NCBI RefSeq assembly: GCF_945859685.1
Contig: NC_079148.1
Location: 89,471,007 to 89,535,006 of the forward strand
Direction: 5' to 3'
DNA length: 64,000 nt
DNA from: Eupeodes corollae
Lineage: Eukaryota; Arthropoda; Insecta; Diptera; Syrphidae
Of the stretch, positions 46,980 through 58,509 are shown piece after piece. Below the pieces are notes generated by a model. The model was not told the DNA's origin. It did not search any database and worked only from the letters and a program-made list of their open reading frames with translations. Each line of letters starts with the position of its first letter. Within the stretch, counting starts at the first letter, position 1. The position numbers and the translations under genes are program-made.

Positions 46980-47120
46980 CATTTTGATTTTTGATTCAAA
47001 TAACTTGAGAACTAAAACAAATATTTAATTCACACTCATTTAATCGTAGAAAAAATAAATTCATTTTTCGCTTATTGCGTTATTAGTGTAGGTTGCATCC
47101 CAACCTTTTGTATTGCTACT
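46980..47120 (+). repeat. Possible TR-H tail fragment
   Basis: TTATTAGTGTAGGTTGCATCCCAACC (about 47,081-47,106, quoted in parts elsewhere) has the form of a TR-H tail hairpin remnant, with GCATCCC followed by ACCTTTT. The body-like stretch before it is weak. Confidence 0.4.
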
Positions 47121-49139
47121 TTATCACCCTTAAAAAAACGCCCTGACCAAGATATTTGTCAGGTTAATGAAACAATTACATCGATTTGCACGACCACGTT
47201 AGGAATTTGTTTTTTATTTTTTAAATGCAGCTCTATATGAGGGTATTTAATGTTACAAAGTATTTTTATGCAATAATTTATTGTGACTTGAGTTCAGCCA
47301 TAAATTTGATCGATCAATTTCTTATAATATCGACGACTGGTCCGGTTGTAAGATAAACATTTCTTCTGCCATCTTTTAATGCAAAGTACTTCTATTTGTT
47401 ACTTCAAGCTAATTTATTCTCAAAGATACATTCATAAAAATATTCATCTCCTAGAACATGCTTATCTAAAATAAATTCTGCGTAGGGTGAGAATATTTTG
47501 TATTGCACTTTACGTGGGTTATTTGGCGGATAATACCCTGAAAATACACGAACTCAGTTGCGAGTTAGCCTATAATAAGCTTAGATCAGATTACTTGCCT
47601 CTGATTTTGGATCGAATATAAAATTGCTAATATTTTTATATTTTTTTTTCGAATCGACCACTGTGTTAATTGCGTAAATACTTCTACTCTGTATTTGACA
47701 ACTAAAGCCAAAAAACTACAACTAGAAAAATTGCCTTAGAGCATTTAAAATTTTGTTTGACTTACATTAAGTTTGAAAGTTAGAGATAAAGTGTCCTATG
47801 TAACCTTATGATTAAATCTAAAATAATCTTCTTATGATTTCCTAAAATGGTCAATTTCCTGAGGCAGATATGTATTTATATACAAAATACTGTTTAATAT
47901 GACCCCATTACCGTTTTACCTATTTGTTTTAATGTTCAAACTTCGAAGCTAAATAGACATGTATGGCCTTGAGCAATCTATTTTAAGTGCCATGGATTTC
48001 TGATGGCTTATATGCCTACAGTAACTGTCTAAGACACATGTGTTTTATTTTTAGTAAGTCCAAGATTTATTTCCCACAGTATCACTTCAATTAGAATCAC
48101 CCTGTACTAAACATGATTTATGGTACTTTTCGCGTATGAACTTTTATGATTTTAGGTTTATCGCTTGGAACTTATTATTTCGCTGATTCAGCGTAGAGCG
48201 TGGATAAGTATATTTTGGTGCTTCTGCTAACAGACCTCTTTCATTTCTAAAATCAACATCAAACACCGTTATAAACTTATGTATAGAGACATTTAACATT
48301 CATGTACTCTTTCGCTATATGGTAAGGACATAATCAAAATAAAGTTGAACTTTTATAACTAAAGTCCTAGTCTCAGGAAGAGATATGTAGTATAGGTTAG
48401 ATACCTTTTTCGCCAGGGGCAAAATTGCAACAATTGCTCTATTTTATCATTTCGAAGGAATCCCTTTCTTCGTGTAGTTAAGTTACAAAATAGACTGAAA
48501 ACTGTTGAAGATTCTTTGTGAAGGTTATTCATACACTATATGAGTATTTTGGTACATGTTTTATTATTGATTGATGTATCCCCACGTTGAGTTTTTCTCC
48601 TTTTTTCTTTTATTATATTTGAGGTTATTATAAGCCAAGGAAGTTTGAATTTTCAAACTTCTCTGTACCAAGGGCTCCGTTTAGCGTTGGGGTTTTAATG
48701 CTTATTTATTAATATATTCCCAGCAAGTTTTGTTCCTTGAATTTTTAGAGCAATAGATAAAAGATTGGGTTCATACTCGTAAATAAAGTTATGATTACAA
48801 GACTGGTATAAGTTATGGGTTGTCATATATAGAACTTTATGCAAATTAAAACAAATCAAGGCGTTATGTTTTTTTTTGTTGAGTTGATTATGATGTTGGC
48901 CTAATCAAAAGGTTAAGTTTCTGACCTCGAGTGGTAAACGGAACATGACCTAAAATCAGAAAAAAATCACATATTCTTGTTTTTTTTTTACTCTGAATGA
49001 AATTTTGTTTGAATGCAATTACATTCTACGATTTTTAGCAAATAAATAAACTTTAATTTGGAATGGTACGAGTAGGATCGATATCAAAATACCGACGAAA
49101 CCGCAAAAATAGTTAGTTTTTCAGGATTGTTGTTAAATG
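47121..49139. other. Intergenic DNA, nothing recognised
   Basis: No reading frame of 60 codons or more, no terminal repeats and no RNA gene are visible. A/T-rich throughout. Confidence 0.5.
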
Positions 49140-49290
49140 TTTTTAACTTTGCTTTGTCGAATCAAAAATGTCGATGTTTCTGGAATATAGTCAAAAGATA
49201 TTTGAGAGATGCCTGTGTGTGCGTGTGTACTTTCAGGATACCGCCATATTTGATGAACAAATATATATATATCAACTTAAAATATTTTTG
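49140..49290 (+). repeat. Degenerate TR-H head
   Basis: TTTGTCGAATCAAAAATGTC, a GAGAGATGCCTGTGTGTGCG tract and a TA-repeat follow the order of a TR-H head (subterminal block, AGAGATGTCTGTGCGTG, microsatellite), just upstream of a complete copy. Divergence is high. Confidence 0.4.
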
Positions 49291-50560
49291 AATTCCCATA
49301 GGAAGTTATTGTAAAAAGTCCGATTTGACGAATTGAAAATTTTGACATTACTTGACGTTTCAAGGTCCCTAGAGTCGTCGAAATAAAAGATTTTTAGAAA
49401 AATGTCAGCTCAAGAACCAGAAGAGGTATCGACTTCAATTAAATTTTGTTATACAGATAATAGTGCAGAAAGATGCAGAAAAGGCTCTCAAGAAAATTGC
49501 GTGGGTGTTTTTTTTTACCATAGCAGGCTAAAGACTTGATTTAAATTTAATGGTATATATTGTAACATAATACCAAACGAGTAAATTTTTAAAACAAATT
49601 CAATTGACTTTTTTTATAAATCAGAAAAACTGAAAAAAATTTTTCATCATCGAAAATTTTACGAATAAAAAATGAAATGAGAAAAATTGAATTAACAGTT
49701 TTTCTTACAAAAAATTGAAAATTTAAAGGAAAATTTAACAAAAGTTGGTAAAAATTAATTTTTGACACAAATATCTTTTTTAAAAATTTGAAATTAAGGC
49801 TTCCAACTATTTTTTACTTATAAGAAATATTGCTTTCAACTTTCGGAAGAACTTTGAGAAAAATCGAATAGACAGTTTTTTTACAAAAAATAAAAACCTA
49901 GACAAAAAATTAATAAAATGTGAGAAAAATTGATTTTCGACTCAAATACCTTTTCAAAACTTAGAGATATTGGCTTTAAACTACTTTTAACTTTTAAGAA
50001 ACATTGTTGTCAACATTCAATAAAATTTCGAGAAAAATCTAATTAACAGATTTTTTACAACATATAAAACCAAAACTTGGTAAAAATGTACTTTCGACTC
50101 AAATAGCTTTTCAAAAATAAAAAATATTGACTTCAAATTTTTTTTTTCACAGAAAAAATTGTTTTCCATATTCAGAAGTTTTTATAAAAAGCCGGACAGT
50201 TGGATTTTTTCATTAAAAAATTAAAATCTACAAAAAATAGTACGCAAAATTTGGTAAAAATTGATGTCCGGTTCTTGATATCTCTCAAATTAATTTTATT
50301 CATCCAATTTGTAAATATTTGAGAAATGCTACTAAAATTCGTAAAAAATTATTTTCGACTAAAAAACTATGTAACAAAACTAAATTTTCAAACTAAACTA
50401 TTTCTTGATATGAAAAATATTGTTGGTAATTTTAATTTTCTTAAGAATAATTCAACTGGCAACTTTTTTAACCCAACACGAAAACCTACAAACTTTTAAG
50501 CAAGATAAATAGACAGACGGGATGGGAAGTTATCTGTGGGTCGCATCCCAGCCTCTTTTT
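49291..50560 (+). mobile_element. TR-H element, complete copy (about 1.27 kb)
   Basis: The head is AATTCCCATAGGAAGTTATT (49,291), followed by CCGATTTGACGAATTG, TTTCAAGGTCCCTAGAGTCG, CAAGAACCAGAAGAGGTATC and AGAAAGATGCAGAAAAGG. Body units show the conserved CAGTTTTT word near 49,696, 49,873 and 50,047, a spacing of about 174-177 bp. The tail has CAAGATAAATAGACAGACGG, GGGATGGGAAGTTATC, then GTGGGTCGCATCCCAGCCTC and a T run. It lacks the long GTACG microsatellite of other copies. It encodes no protein. Confidence 0.85.
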
Positions 50561-50564
50561 TTTT

Positions 50565-50935
50565 TACAGATATTAACATCAAGGATGCAGAAATTTGAGT
50601 GAATGTTTTTTTTTACTAAACCAACAAAAAAAACTGTACAAAATGTTCACAACAATGTTTTGTGCGAGATAAATAATTTGAAGTCAATGTCTTTCTTTTT
50701 TGTCCTTAAACTTGAATTTAATTTTCGTCAGTTGAATTTTCCTAAGAAATTAATAAAAAAAAATTCCAAAAATGATTTTTATATGATGAAATAGTTTGTT
50801 TTCAAAATCTATTTTTGTTAACGAGATTCTTAGTCGAAAATCATTTTTACCAATTTTAGTAGCATTTTTTGAAAGTTTTTTTTTCTAATTTAAACAAATA
50901 CAGATTGAATTTTTCTAAGAAAATTTAGCATATAT
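50565..50935 (-). repeat. TR-H body fragment, inverted relative to neighbour
   Basis: TGTGCGAGATAAATAATTTG, AACGAGATTCTTAGTCGAAA and TAAACAAATACAGATT match, in the same written order, 41,490-41,745 of the minus-oriented copy. This piece is therefore minus-oriented, immediately beside a plus-oriented copy. No terminus is present. Confidence 0.6.
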
Positions 50936-51304
50936 ACATTGTGAAGTGAAGAAAACTTGGCAGGTGTTTAAAAAGATTTTAAAAATAATTAAATTTAAAA
51001 ATAATATTTAACCTAATTCTATACACCGAAGAATAGAAGTTTTTGCTATCTGGACAAAATATTGCCTCCAAGCTAATTCTATCTTATAATAAAGCATTGT
51101 TTTTAAAATTTTGTAAAATATTTTGACACAGAAATTTTCAGTAAAGCGTTCGAAGTTACAGAAATGATCGTAATGTTGCAAATGATTTAGTTGCAGGTGC
51201 ACTTATAGTGGTAAAAATATATACTTCTCTTAGTTTGTATCTTTTTCATTTCAACTATCAATTGAACTGGTCAGTGTAAAGAACTGGTCAGTGTAAAGAT
51301 AATC
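50936..51304. other. Spacer with 17-bp tandem duplication
   Basis: GAACTGGTCAGTGTAAA occurs twice in direct succession at 51,264-51,280 and 51,281-51,297, next to the SINE end. A 64-codon frame on the minus strand has no recognisable domain. Confidence 0.5.
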
Positions 51305-51578
51305 AAAAGTCCGTTGAGAACTGGGGCCTTGTGGCTTACAACTCTCAACCATTCCTGTTTGCGAGTACTATTGTCAGGGATGAAGGGGACCTAAAGCCGA
51401 ATACGAACGGGTAATTTGAGAAAGCACTTTTCATGAGAAGAATTACTCTTGGAAAATTTGTCGATTCCCCGCAAGAGGCAGTACCCGTTAAAGAAACTTC
51501 AGATAGCACAGGCAGTGATTGAACCCAAGACTTCTGGCATGACAGTCAAACGCACTAACCATCATGCCACGAGTACTT
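51305..51578 (-). mobile_element. tRNA-derived SINE, full-length copy
   Basis: On the minus strand: AGTACTCGTGGCATGATGG (A box), GGGTTCAATCA (B box), AACGGGTACTGCC pairing with the start, the AAAGTGCTTTCTCAAATTA body, and the CTCAACGGACTTTTG tail. It is longer in the middle than the copy at 31,189, because it keeps the CCCTTCATCCCTGACAATAG block also seen at 18,150. Confidence 0.85.
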
Positions 51579-51589
51579 CAAGCAACAAG

Positions 51590-53060
51590 CTGTATTAATA
51601 ACTCAAAAATCCAATTTTCGATTTAGTATTTTCTTCTGAAGCTCTAAGTACTATTGTACTAGAATCTTGATGTAGAAATCACTCATACTGATAAATATCG
51701 CCACCCTTTGGACTTTTTTCTTGACTTAGGTAATCGTCTTATTGATTCCCTTGGTTGTGCTTATATAGTTTTGATTTTAGAAGCGCTAATTTCCAGTTGT
51801 TGCCCGAAGATTTAACCATTTCTGGAATTGCTGATACATTAGCATTTTTTAGTACTGAAGAAACGGTTGTAAATTTGTTTGTAAATCCTTAACCATTGTT
51901 TGGTAAAAAATCCACCATTAAATAAATCAAGAAATACAAACTTTAGTACACGAAAGAACTGCATTCACTGCAAAACACAAGAAAATAGGCATGGAAAACT
52001 TACCTGAAAGCTCTGTCTCGAACCAACTTTTCTTTTTATGCTGAACTCTTTAATGTATTTAATTCTCTTTCTAAATCGTGTATTGTCTAGTTATGTTACT
52101 GAAATAGGCCATTCTTTAAAAGAAAAACCAAACAAATTTTGCAGACTTGTCAACTAAAAAAGAAATCAGAAGGCTTTCCAGTTAGCTTCACTTACAAGAA
52201 CCTATCATTGGGTAAAACTGTTGATGTCTGCAACACATTCGCACCAATCTTCGTGAGTTATTTGTTAATAGCCCTGAAATAGTTGATGAAGAATATTGTC
52301 ATAATCTTCTTTTTTTCGCAAATTAACTGTAGTCATATCTCTGTATTATATAGAGCACGGTCCTTGGTATTTTATCCGTGTTGAATGATGACTGCTCAGC
52401 TGATACCCTGGTCAACTAAAGCATGTAGAAATACTTCAGTTTAACTCCTTACATTCATATTCAAACTTTCTCTAAAAGCATGAAAATTTTCCAGTACATG
52501 GAAGAAGTCATTTCTAACACCAATTTTCAAGAAAGTTAGCAAGGCCGGTATAATAAACTACAGGCCCATTGCAAAGCTTTTTTGCATTCGTAAATTGTTT
52601 GAAAAAGTTCTTTCTGATAGTAGGTATAAAATTTTTTAAAGTAAAAATCTCATTTCAGAACAGCAACTTTTTGTTAAAAAAAGATTAACCGTTAAAAAAT
52701 GTCCTCACATTCTCAAACCAACGTATGTTCAAAGGTTTTAGAGCAATGATATGAAGTTTACTTTGTACAAACTGGCTTTTCTAAAGCTTTTGACCAACTT
52801 AGCCTTAGAGTAATTTTATTTAAACCAAAAACTCTTGTTGGTTGTTCAACATTTTTGTTAGCTTGGATTGAATCATACCTTGAAAACAGATCCTATGGGG
52901 AATAGTTTAGAAATTCAGAAGCTTTAATTGCTCAATGTGGTGTTCCCCCAGGAAAAACAATCTTGGCTTTTTTTTGTTCATTCTGCCTATTAACGACGTA
53001 ACGTCATGTCTGCAATCAAGTGAAGTTCATATTTCTCCTGATGACATGAATATTTTTAAA
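51590..53060 (+). pseudogene. Jockey-like LINE, 5' part, interrupted by TR-H
   Basis: The sequence parallels the copy at 61,743-63,911 nearly step by step: CGAAAGAACTGCATTCACTG (about 51,951), GGTAAAACTGTTGATGTCTG (52,211), CCTGAAATAGTTGATGAAG (52,272), TGATGACTGCTCAGC (52,385), a region near 52,780 equivalent to the F-x-K-A-F-D-Q-L-S block, and PINDVTSCLQSSE. The catalytic box here is PDD in place of FADD, with many stops. Similarity breaks at 53,060 and resumes at 54,659. It carries part of the endonuclease and the linker at its start. Confidence 0.8.
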
Positions 53061-54658
53061 AAAAGAGGCTGGGATGCTACCCACACTGATAACTTCCCAT
53101 CCCGTCTGTCGATTTGTCTTGCTTAAAAGTTTGTTTATATGTACTCGTATCAATTTTTACCAAATTTGCGTACTATTTTTTGTAGATTTTATTTTTTATG
53201 AAAAAACGGACTGTTGGATTTTTATATAAAAATTACTGAATATCGAAAACAATATTTTCTGTGAAATAAAATAAGTTTTAAGCCAATATTTTTAAGTTTT
53301 GAAAAGCTATTTGAGTAGAAAGTAAATTTTTACGAAGTTTTAGTATTGTTTTTTTTTAGAGTTTTATTTTTTGTAAAAAAAACTGTCAATTCGATTTTTT
53401 AAAAATTTTACCAAATGTTGAAAACAATATTTTTTATGAGATAAAATTACTTTGAAGCCAATATTTAAAATTTTTCAAGAGATATTTCAGTCGAAAATCA
53501 ATTTTTACCAACTTTATACATTTTTTTTAGGTTTTTATTTTTTGTAAAAAAAACTGTCAATTCGATTTTTTTCAAACTTTAACTGAATGTTGACAACAAA
53601 ATTTTTTGAAAGATAAAAGTAAATTAAAGCCAATATCTCAATGTTTTGAAAAGATATTTGAGTCGAAAATCAATTTTTACCAACTTTTATAAATTTTTTT
53701 TTAGGTTTTTATTTTTTTGTAAAAAAACTGTTAATTCGATTTTTTTCAAACTTTAACTGAATGTTGACAACAAGATTTTTTGAAAGATAAAAGTAAATTA
53801 AAGCCAATATCTCAAGTTTTTAAAAAGATATTCGAGTCGAAAATCAATTTTTACCAACTTTTATACATTTTTTTTTAGGTTTTTATTTTTTGTAAAAAAA
53901 CTGTCAATTCGATGTTTCTCAACATTTTTCAAAATGTTGAAAACAATATTTCTTATAAGATAAAATAAGCTTGAAGCCTAAATTTCAAGTTTTTGAAAAG
54001 ATATTTGAATCGATATTCAATTTTTACGAACTTTGAGTAATGTTTTTTTTTAGATTTTTATTTTTTATATAAAAAACTGTCAATTAGATTTTTTTCAAAA
54101 TTTTATCAGGTGTCAAAAACATAATTGTTCGTTGCACAAAATTGTTTGAGAGATGAAATCATATTTCAGTCGTAAAATTTTGGAGGTGACAAATTTTTTT
54201 TTTCAGTTTTATTGATTTAAAAAAAAACTGTTATATTGATTTTTTTTCAAAAAATATACCTGTTTGGTAATTCGTTACAATATATTATATAAAATTTAAT
54301 TCAAGTCTCTAGCGTTTTTGGTTCGTAAGATATTTAGGGTTAACCAAAATTTTTAAAACTGCTATGGTAAAAATACCACCAATTTTCTTGAGAGCCCTTT
54401 CTGCATCTTTCTGCCTTATTATCTGTATAACAAAATTTATTTGAAGTCGATATCTCTTCTGGTTCTTGAGCTATGGACGACGAAAAAAACGTCGCGAACG
54501 TACGGACGTACGGACGTACAAACGTACGTACACACGCACGCACAGACATCTTTCTAAAAATCTCTTATTTCGACTCTAGGGACCTTGAAACGTCGAGAAA
54601 TGTCAAAATTTTCAATTTGACAAATTGGACCCATTACAATAACTTCCTATGGGAAGTT
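53061..54658 (-). mobile_element. TR-H element, complete copy inserted in a LINE (1,598 bp)
   Basis: The tail at the left reads GAGGCTGGGATGCTACCCAC, then GATAACTTCCCATCCCGTC and GTCGATTTGTCTTGC. The head at the right has a long GTACGGACGTACG-type tract (about 54,496-54,542), GACCTTGAAACGTCGAG, GACAAATTGGACCC and CTTCCTATGGGAAGTT. About six or seven body units lie between. The split LINE on each side has an uninterrupted relative at 62,967, which fixes the boundaries to within an A run. It has no coding potential. Organisation resembles DINE-1/HINE elements (subterminal inverted repeats, microsatellite, central tandem repeats, 3' hairpin), which are mobilised by Helentrons. Confidence 0.85.
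53209..54240. repeat. Tandem array of about 173-bp units in TR-H
   Basis: The word ACTGTCAAT or a close variant, preceded by a T-rich and A-rich stretch, starts at about 53,382, 53,553, 53,727, 53,900 and 54,076. Intervals are 171, 174, 173 and 176. Weaker units lie before (about 53,209) and after (about 54,227). Each unit also contains TTTTACCAACTTT and GAAAAGATATTTGAGTCGAA. Confidence 0.85.
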
Positions 54659-55038
54659 AATAATAAATTCCACCCATAATCGTATTCTTTAACAAGCCGA
54701 CAGTGCTTTGAAAGTATGGACTAACTATTACGAAAATGATAGAACACTTATTAAATTAATTTCTTGGGACGATCCTTTTGATATGCCTCCGTATATTAAC
54801 ATCGTATTAAGCTTCTTCAAATGCAATCAATCAAAGGCGTGTTAATAATGACTTATGAAAAATTGATGCACTTTCTTTACTTTCTTATATACGTTTGAAT
54901 TACAGAGGCGAAGCTCATCACCTGCATGCATTTGATTTTATATATATTGACTTCCATAGAACTAAGCCTCTGATCGTAGTTTGATATTTGCTATAAGTTA
55001 AATACTTTCTGAAAATTTGGAAGTGTAAAGAAAAAATA
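54659..55038 (+). pseudogene. Jockey-like LINE, 3' part after TR-H
   Basis: CACCCATAATCGTATTCTTT continues the LINE as at 62,981 (CACCAATGATCGTATTTTCT). An internal deletion then joins it to a region matching 63,370-63,610 (ATGCCTCCGTATATTAACATCG; GGCGAAGCTCATCACCTGC). The 3' end TGATCGTAGTTTGA...GAAGTGTAAAG is followed by an A-rich tail, like 63,842-63,911. Confidence 0.8.
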
Positions 55039-55859
55039 AAATAGAAAATTGATACAATTTTCATCTTACAAATATTTTTTCAAGCTTTAAGTAGTATCGA
55101 AAGAATGACACGAACGTGAAGTTATCAGTATGGACTTGGGCAGGTAATGGACGATTTTTTGTACCTGTATCAAATAAAATAGTAAGAATTCAAAAGTCAA
55201 AAACCCAAATAATCTCATGGCCCTTTTCTCATTCCAAGGAAAATTAAATGTTTCGCATGCTGTCAATGTGTTTGCTTCTGCTTAGACACACAAATCTTGA
55301 CTGAGTTCAAGGCACTTTATACCTATTAAAACTTCCAAATTCGATTTTCCACATTACTACTCACATCATATTTTCTACTCGCCTAATTAAATGCATTAGG
55401 CTCAAATGTAACTAAACATTCTTACCAAACTTAGTTGTTTGATATTCTTGTCATAATCCGGCATTAGTAACTTCTCAAACATTCGACTCGTTAGTCAACT
55501 GTAGAGCTTATAATAATAGGTATCTATAAGCTTATAACATGAAGTTATATGTATTAATTATGTTATAAAAGCTGCAACACAAAGCATTTCGTTTTAATTT
55601 TCGGGCAGCTGAATGTGAATGTTTTTTTTCTGCTTTCATCTAATGGTCCATTAACATGATTGACAAATTAACGTTGATATTATATTTTCTTACCATTATT
55701 GAATGATTTTTATAAATGTTAAAAAGTTTGATTGAAATAGCTTGTGTTAATAATAACCTAGCATACTGTGCCCAAGCGGAAACATGTTTAAATTTATTTT
55801 AAAAATAAAAAAATTGGTTATACAAAACAAGGTTAGGTTTGCTTAGGTTAAAGTGGCTG
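55039..55859. other. Intergenic DNA, nothing recognised
   Basis: A/T-rich sequence with no frame of 60 codons or more and no visible repeats. Confidence 0.5.
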
Positions 55860-58030
55860 CGGATTCAGAATCCACACACTTAGGCCAAAAGAAAAGTCCC
55901 ATTGTGATACCACATGAATCTAGAGAATTACTTCTTACTAGTCGAACCATTTTGAACTTTTTAAAAAGCGAAGAAGATATATGAAATCCTTTTTAGCTAG
56001 TTCACTGGGATTATCAAAAGAGTAGTCTCTCAGATGAAGTTTGCGTCTTAGTAAAAGAGCAGGGCAAGTGCAGAGAAGGTGAGAGATTGTTTCCTCTTCT
56101 TCCTCGTCCATACAGCTCCTGCAGAAGTTATTTGAGGCTACACCAAGTCGTATTGCGTGTCTGCCTATAAGACAGTGCCCCGTAAGGACACCTATTAGGG
56201 AACTAATATGAAGTCTGCTTTGAGATAACAAGTCTTTAGAGCGCTTTAGTCTTTAGAGGCCATATGAGTTTTGTGGCTGTGCATGTTGGTAAATTCTGCC
56301 ACCTAGAGTTTGCATTGCAAAATCTGTTTCTTTTAGGAGAAGTATCGGTATACCTCTCTTCTCCCTATAAGGTGAAATAGGTATGACCGTTCCATTTTTA
56401 GCGAGTTCATCGGCTCTAAAATTTCCTGTGATGTTTCTGTGACCCGGCACCTAACAGGTGAATGTTAAATTGCTGCGCCATCTAGATAAGAGATGATCGA
56501 CAATCGAGGGCCGTTTGAGATTTGGTTGAGACACCGCCAAGAGCAGCCTGACTGTCAGAGAAGATGCGTATATCAGAAGTTGATATCACGTTTTCTCATA
56601 GCCAGGAGAGAATAGTTTAGTCTATGTACTATGAGTACCCCACATTTTTGTTGGTCTATTGAGATGAGGCGTTGAGTCTTATAGCTGTACTCGCTGCCAC
56701 TTGTTTGCTGAAGATGTCGAGGGGTGTCAGATGGAGGAGAGTGTCTAACGCTGCTGAGGGTGTGGTTCTCAATGCCCCGCTTATGAAGAGACATGCAGTG
56801 CGTTGGACTCTGCTGATTTTGTCGTAGTATGTGACTTTCTCCAGTGCAGTCCACCATACTGCAACCCTGTAAATAAGTATTGGTCGGATGACGCTTTTTG
56901 TGTATAGCCAGTAGGTAATGCGAGGTTAAAAACCCCATTTGCTTCCTATGGCTTTCTTGCAAAGGAAAAGAGCTGCTGCAGCTTTTTTAACTCTTTCCTG
57001 AATATTACATTTCGAACTTAATTTTTTGTCCAAGATAATTGGCTTCATTAGTAAACATTAGTGCTACACATTTTATTGAAGGAGGTACAATTAGTATGGT
57101 CTTGTATTTCCGCAGTGATCAGCCCATCTAGTGAGCATATTGATTGCGTTTTGAAGGAGGTCTCTCAGTGTATTAGGATGTTCTCCTGTGACGGCGATAG
57201 CAACATCATTGGCATACGCAACCACTCTGTAGCCTTCCCTCTCAAGTTATATTAGTAGTTCGTTTACTACTATGTTCCACAGGAGAGGGGACAGAACACC
57301 ACCTTGTGGAGTGCCTCTACCTAAAGACCTTTTCGTACAAAAATCCCCCATCTTAGAGTTGATGATCCCGATTTTTAGCATTAGATTAATGAATTTACAG
57401 AGTGAGTATTCGACGCTTAGGGTCGTCATAGCAGAAGTGATCGCGGATGAGTCAACGTTGTTGAAAGCGCCCTCAATATCCAGGAAGGCTACCATAGTAC
57501 GAGTATATTCCTTTTGCTCAAGGGAGTATTGGATAGTTCTTACAAGAGTGTGTAAGACAGTTTTTAGAGATTTCTCTTTGCAGTAAGCATGCTGAGACAT
57601 CGATAGACTTTTATCAATGCTATTACGTACATGGATATCAATCAATCGTTCCAGAGTTTTGAGATTGAATGATGACAGTCTAATAGGTCCAAGATCTATA
57701 TTCATTTGCCCGCTTTGGGAATAAAAACCACCTTTACTTCTCTCCATCGCTGAGGTATAAAGACCAGATCTAGACAACTTTAAAATATCATCTTAATGAT
57801 GGGCAAAATTATGTCAATAGTAAGTTGTTGCTTAGCTGGTACGATTTTTTCTTTTGTAACAAGACCTTGAGGAAAAGTTAAGTTAATACCCTACCCAGGA
57901 CTGTTTGTTGTATTAACTGATTTGGAGCTCTCTGGGAAGTGAGTGTTTAGTAGCAGGTTTAGCGTTTCTTCGCAAGAGTTATTCCATGCTCCATCCGATA
58001 TTTTAAGACAACTAAGCATGGTTGGATTTG
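55860..58030 (-). pseudogene. RNase H-bearing LINE relic (LOA/R1-like group)
   Basis: On the minus strand: the linker to RT (about 58,030-57,800, with QGLVTKEKIVPAK); the RT from about 57,760 with IDLGPIRLSSFNLKTLERLID, AFLDIEGAFNNVDS, and GTPQGGVLSPLLWNIVVN (57,300). The catalytic box reads YAND (57,216-57,205), with the first aspartate replaced by asparagine. An RNase H domain follows, ending VPGHRNITGNFRADELAKNGT (about 56,450), and then a C-terminal knuckle of form C-x2-C-x10-H-x4-C (56,130-56,080). The 3' untranslated part to about 55,830 has TGGTATCACAATGGGAC and AACCTAAGCAAACCTAACC. Several stops and shifts occur. It would have encoded target-primed reverse transcription with RNA removal; it is inactive now. 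Clade by style only. Confidence 0.85.
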
Positions 58031-58509
58031 TCGAGAGACAAATTAAATTTTAATTAAATAGCCATTTGGGTGCGCGAGTCATGTCAGGAATGAAGTTGAA
58101 GTTTTTATTTAACGCATAAATATTTTAATTGATACAAATTTGTAAGCTAATCACTATATTTAAATATGAAAACTTTGAATGCTCCAGCAATCTCTTCTTG
58201 TAATATTTCAGTCGAAATATACATAAAATTCATCAAACCTGGGAATAATTCGAATGTGAGGACGCTGTTATTAGCAATTTACAAACGATCGCCAAAAATC
58301 CATTTTTTTTGTTTACAGAAAGGTTTTTCAGCTAGACTATGTAGGCCATAAGATGAATTACAAAATAACTCTGTTTACTTTTTTCTCTACGAGCAACCAT
58401 TTTGAAGTTATAAAAAATGTCGAATGTCGAAATATTTACTTTTTTTTAAGGATCTGCTTCAACTTTTAATAGTTGTCACGGTCAATTAAATATATACTAA
58501 ATTTTTTTA
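58031..58509. other. Intergenic DNA, nothing recognised
   Basis: A 61-codon frame at 58,166-58,351 shows no domain. Otherwise short frames only. Confidence 0.5.

Noticed and set aside
53209..54240. CRISPR-like array because of regular spacing
   Set aside because: Units are contiguous 171-176-bp tandem repeats without short repeats and unique spacers, in a eukaryotic transposon.
54340..54679. Overlapping frames rich in R, T, V across the GTACG tract (also at 61,533-61,882)
   Set aside because: They come from translating the repeated microsatellite of the TR-H head; similar frames arise on both strands.
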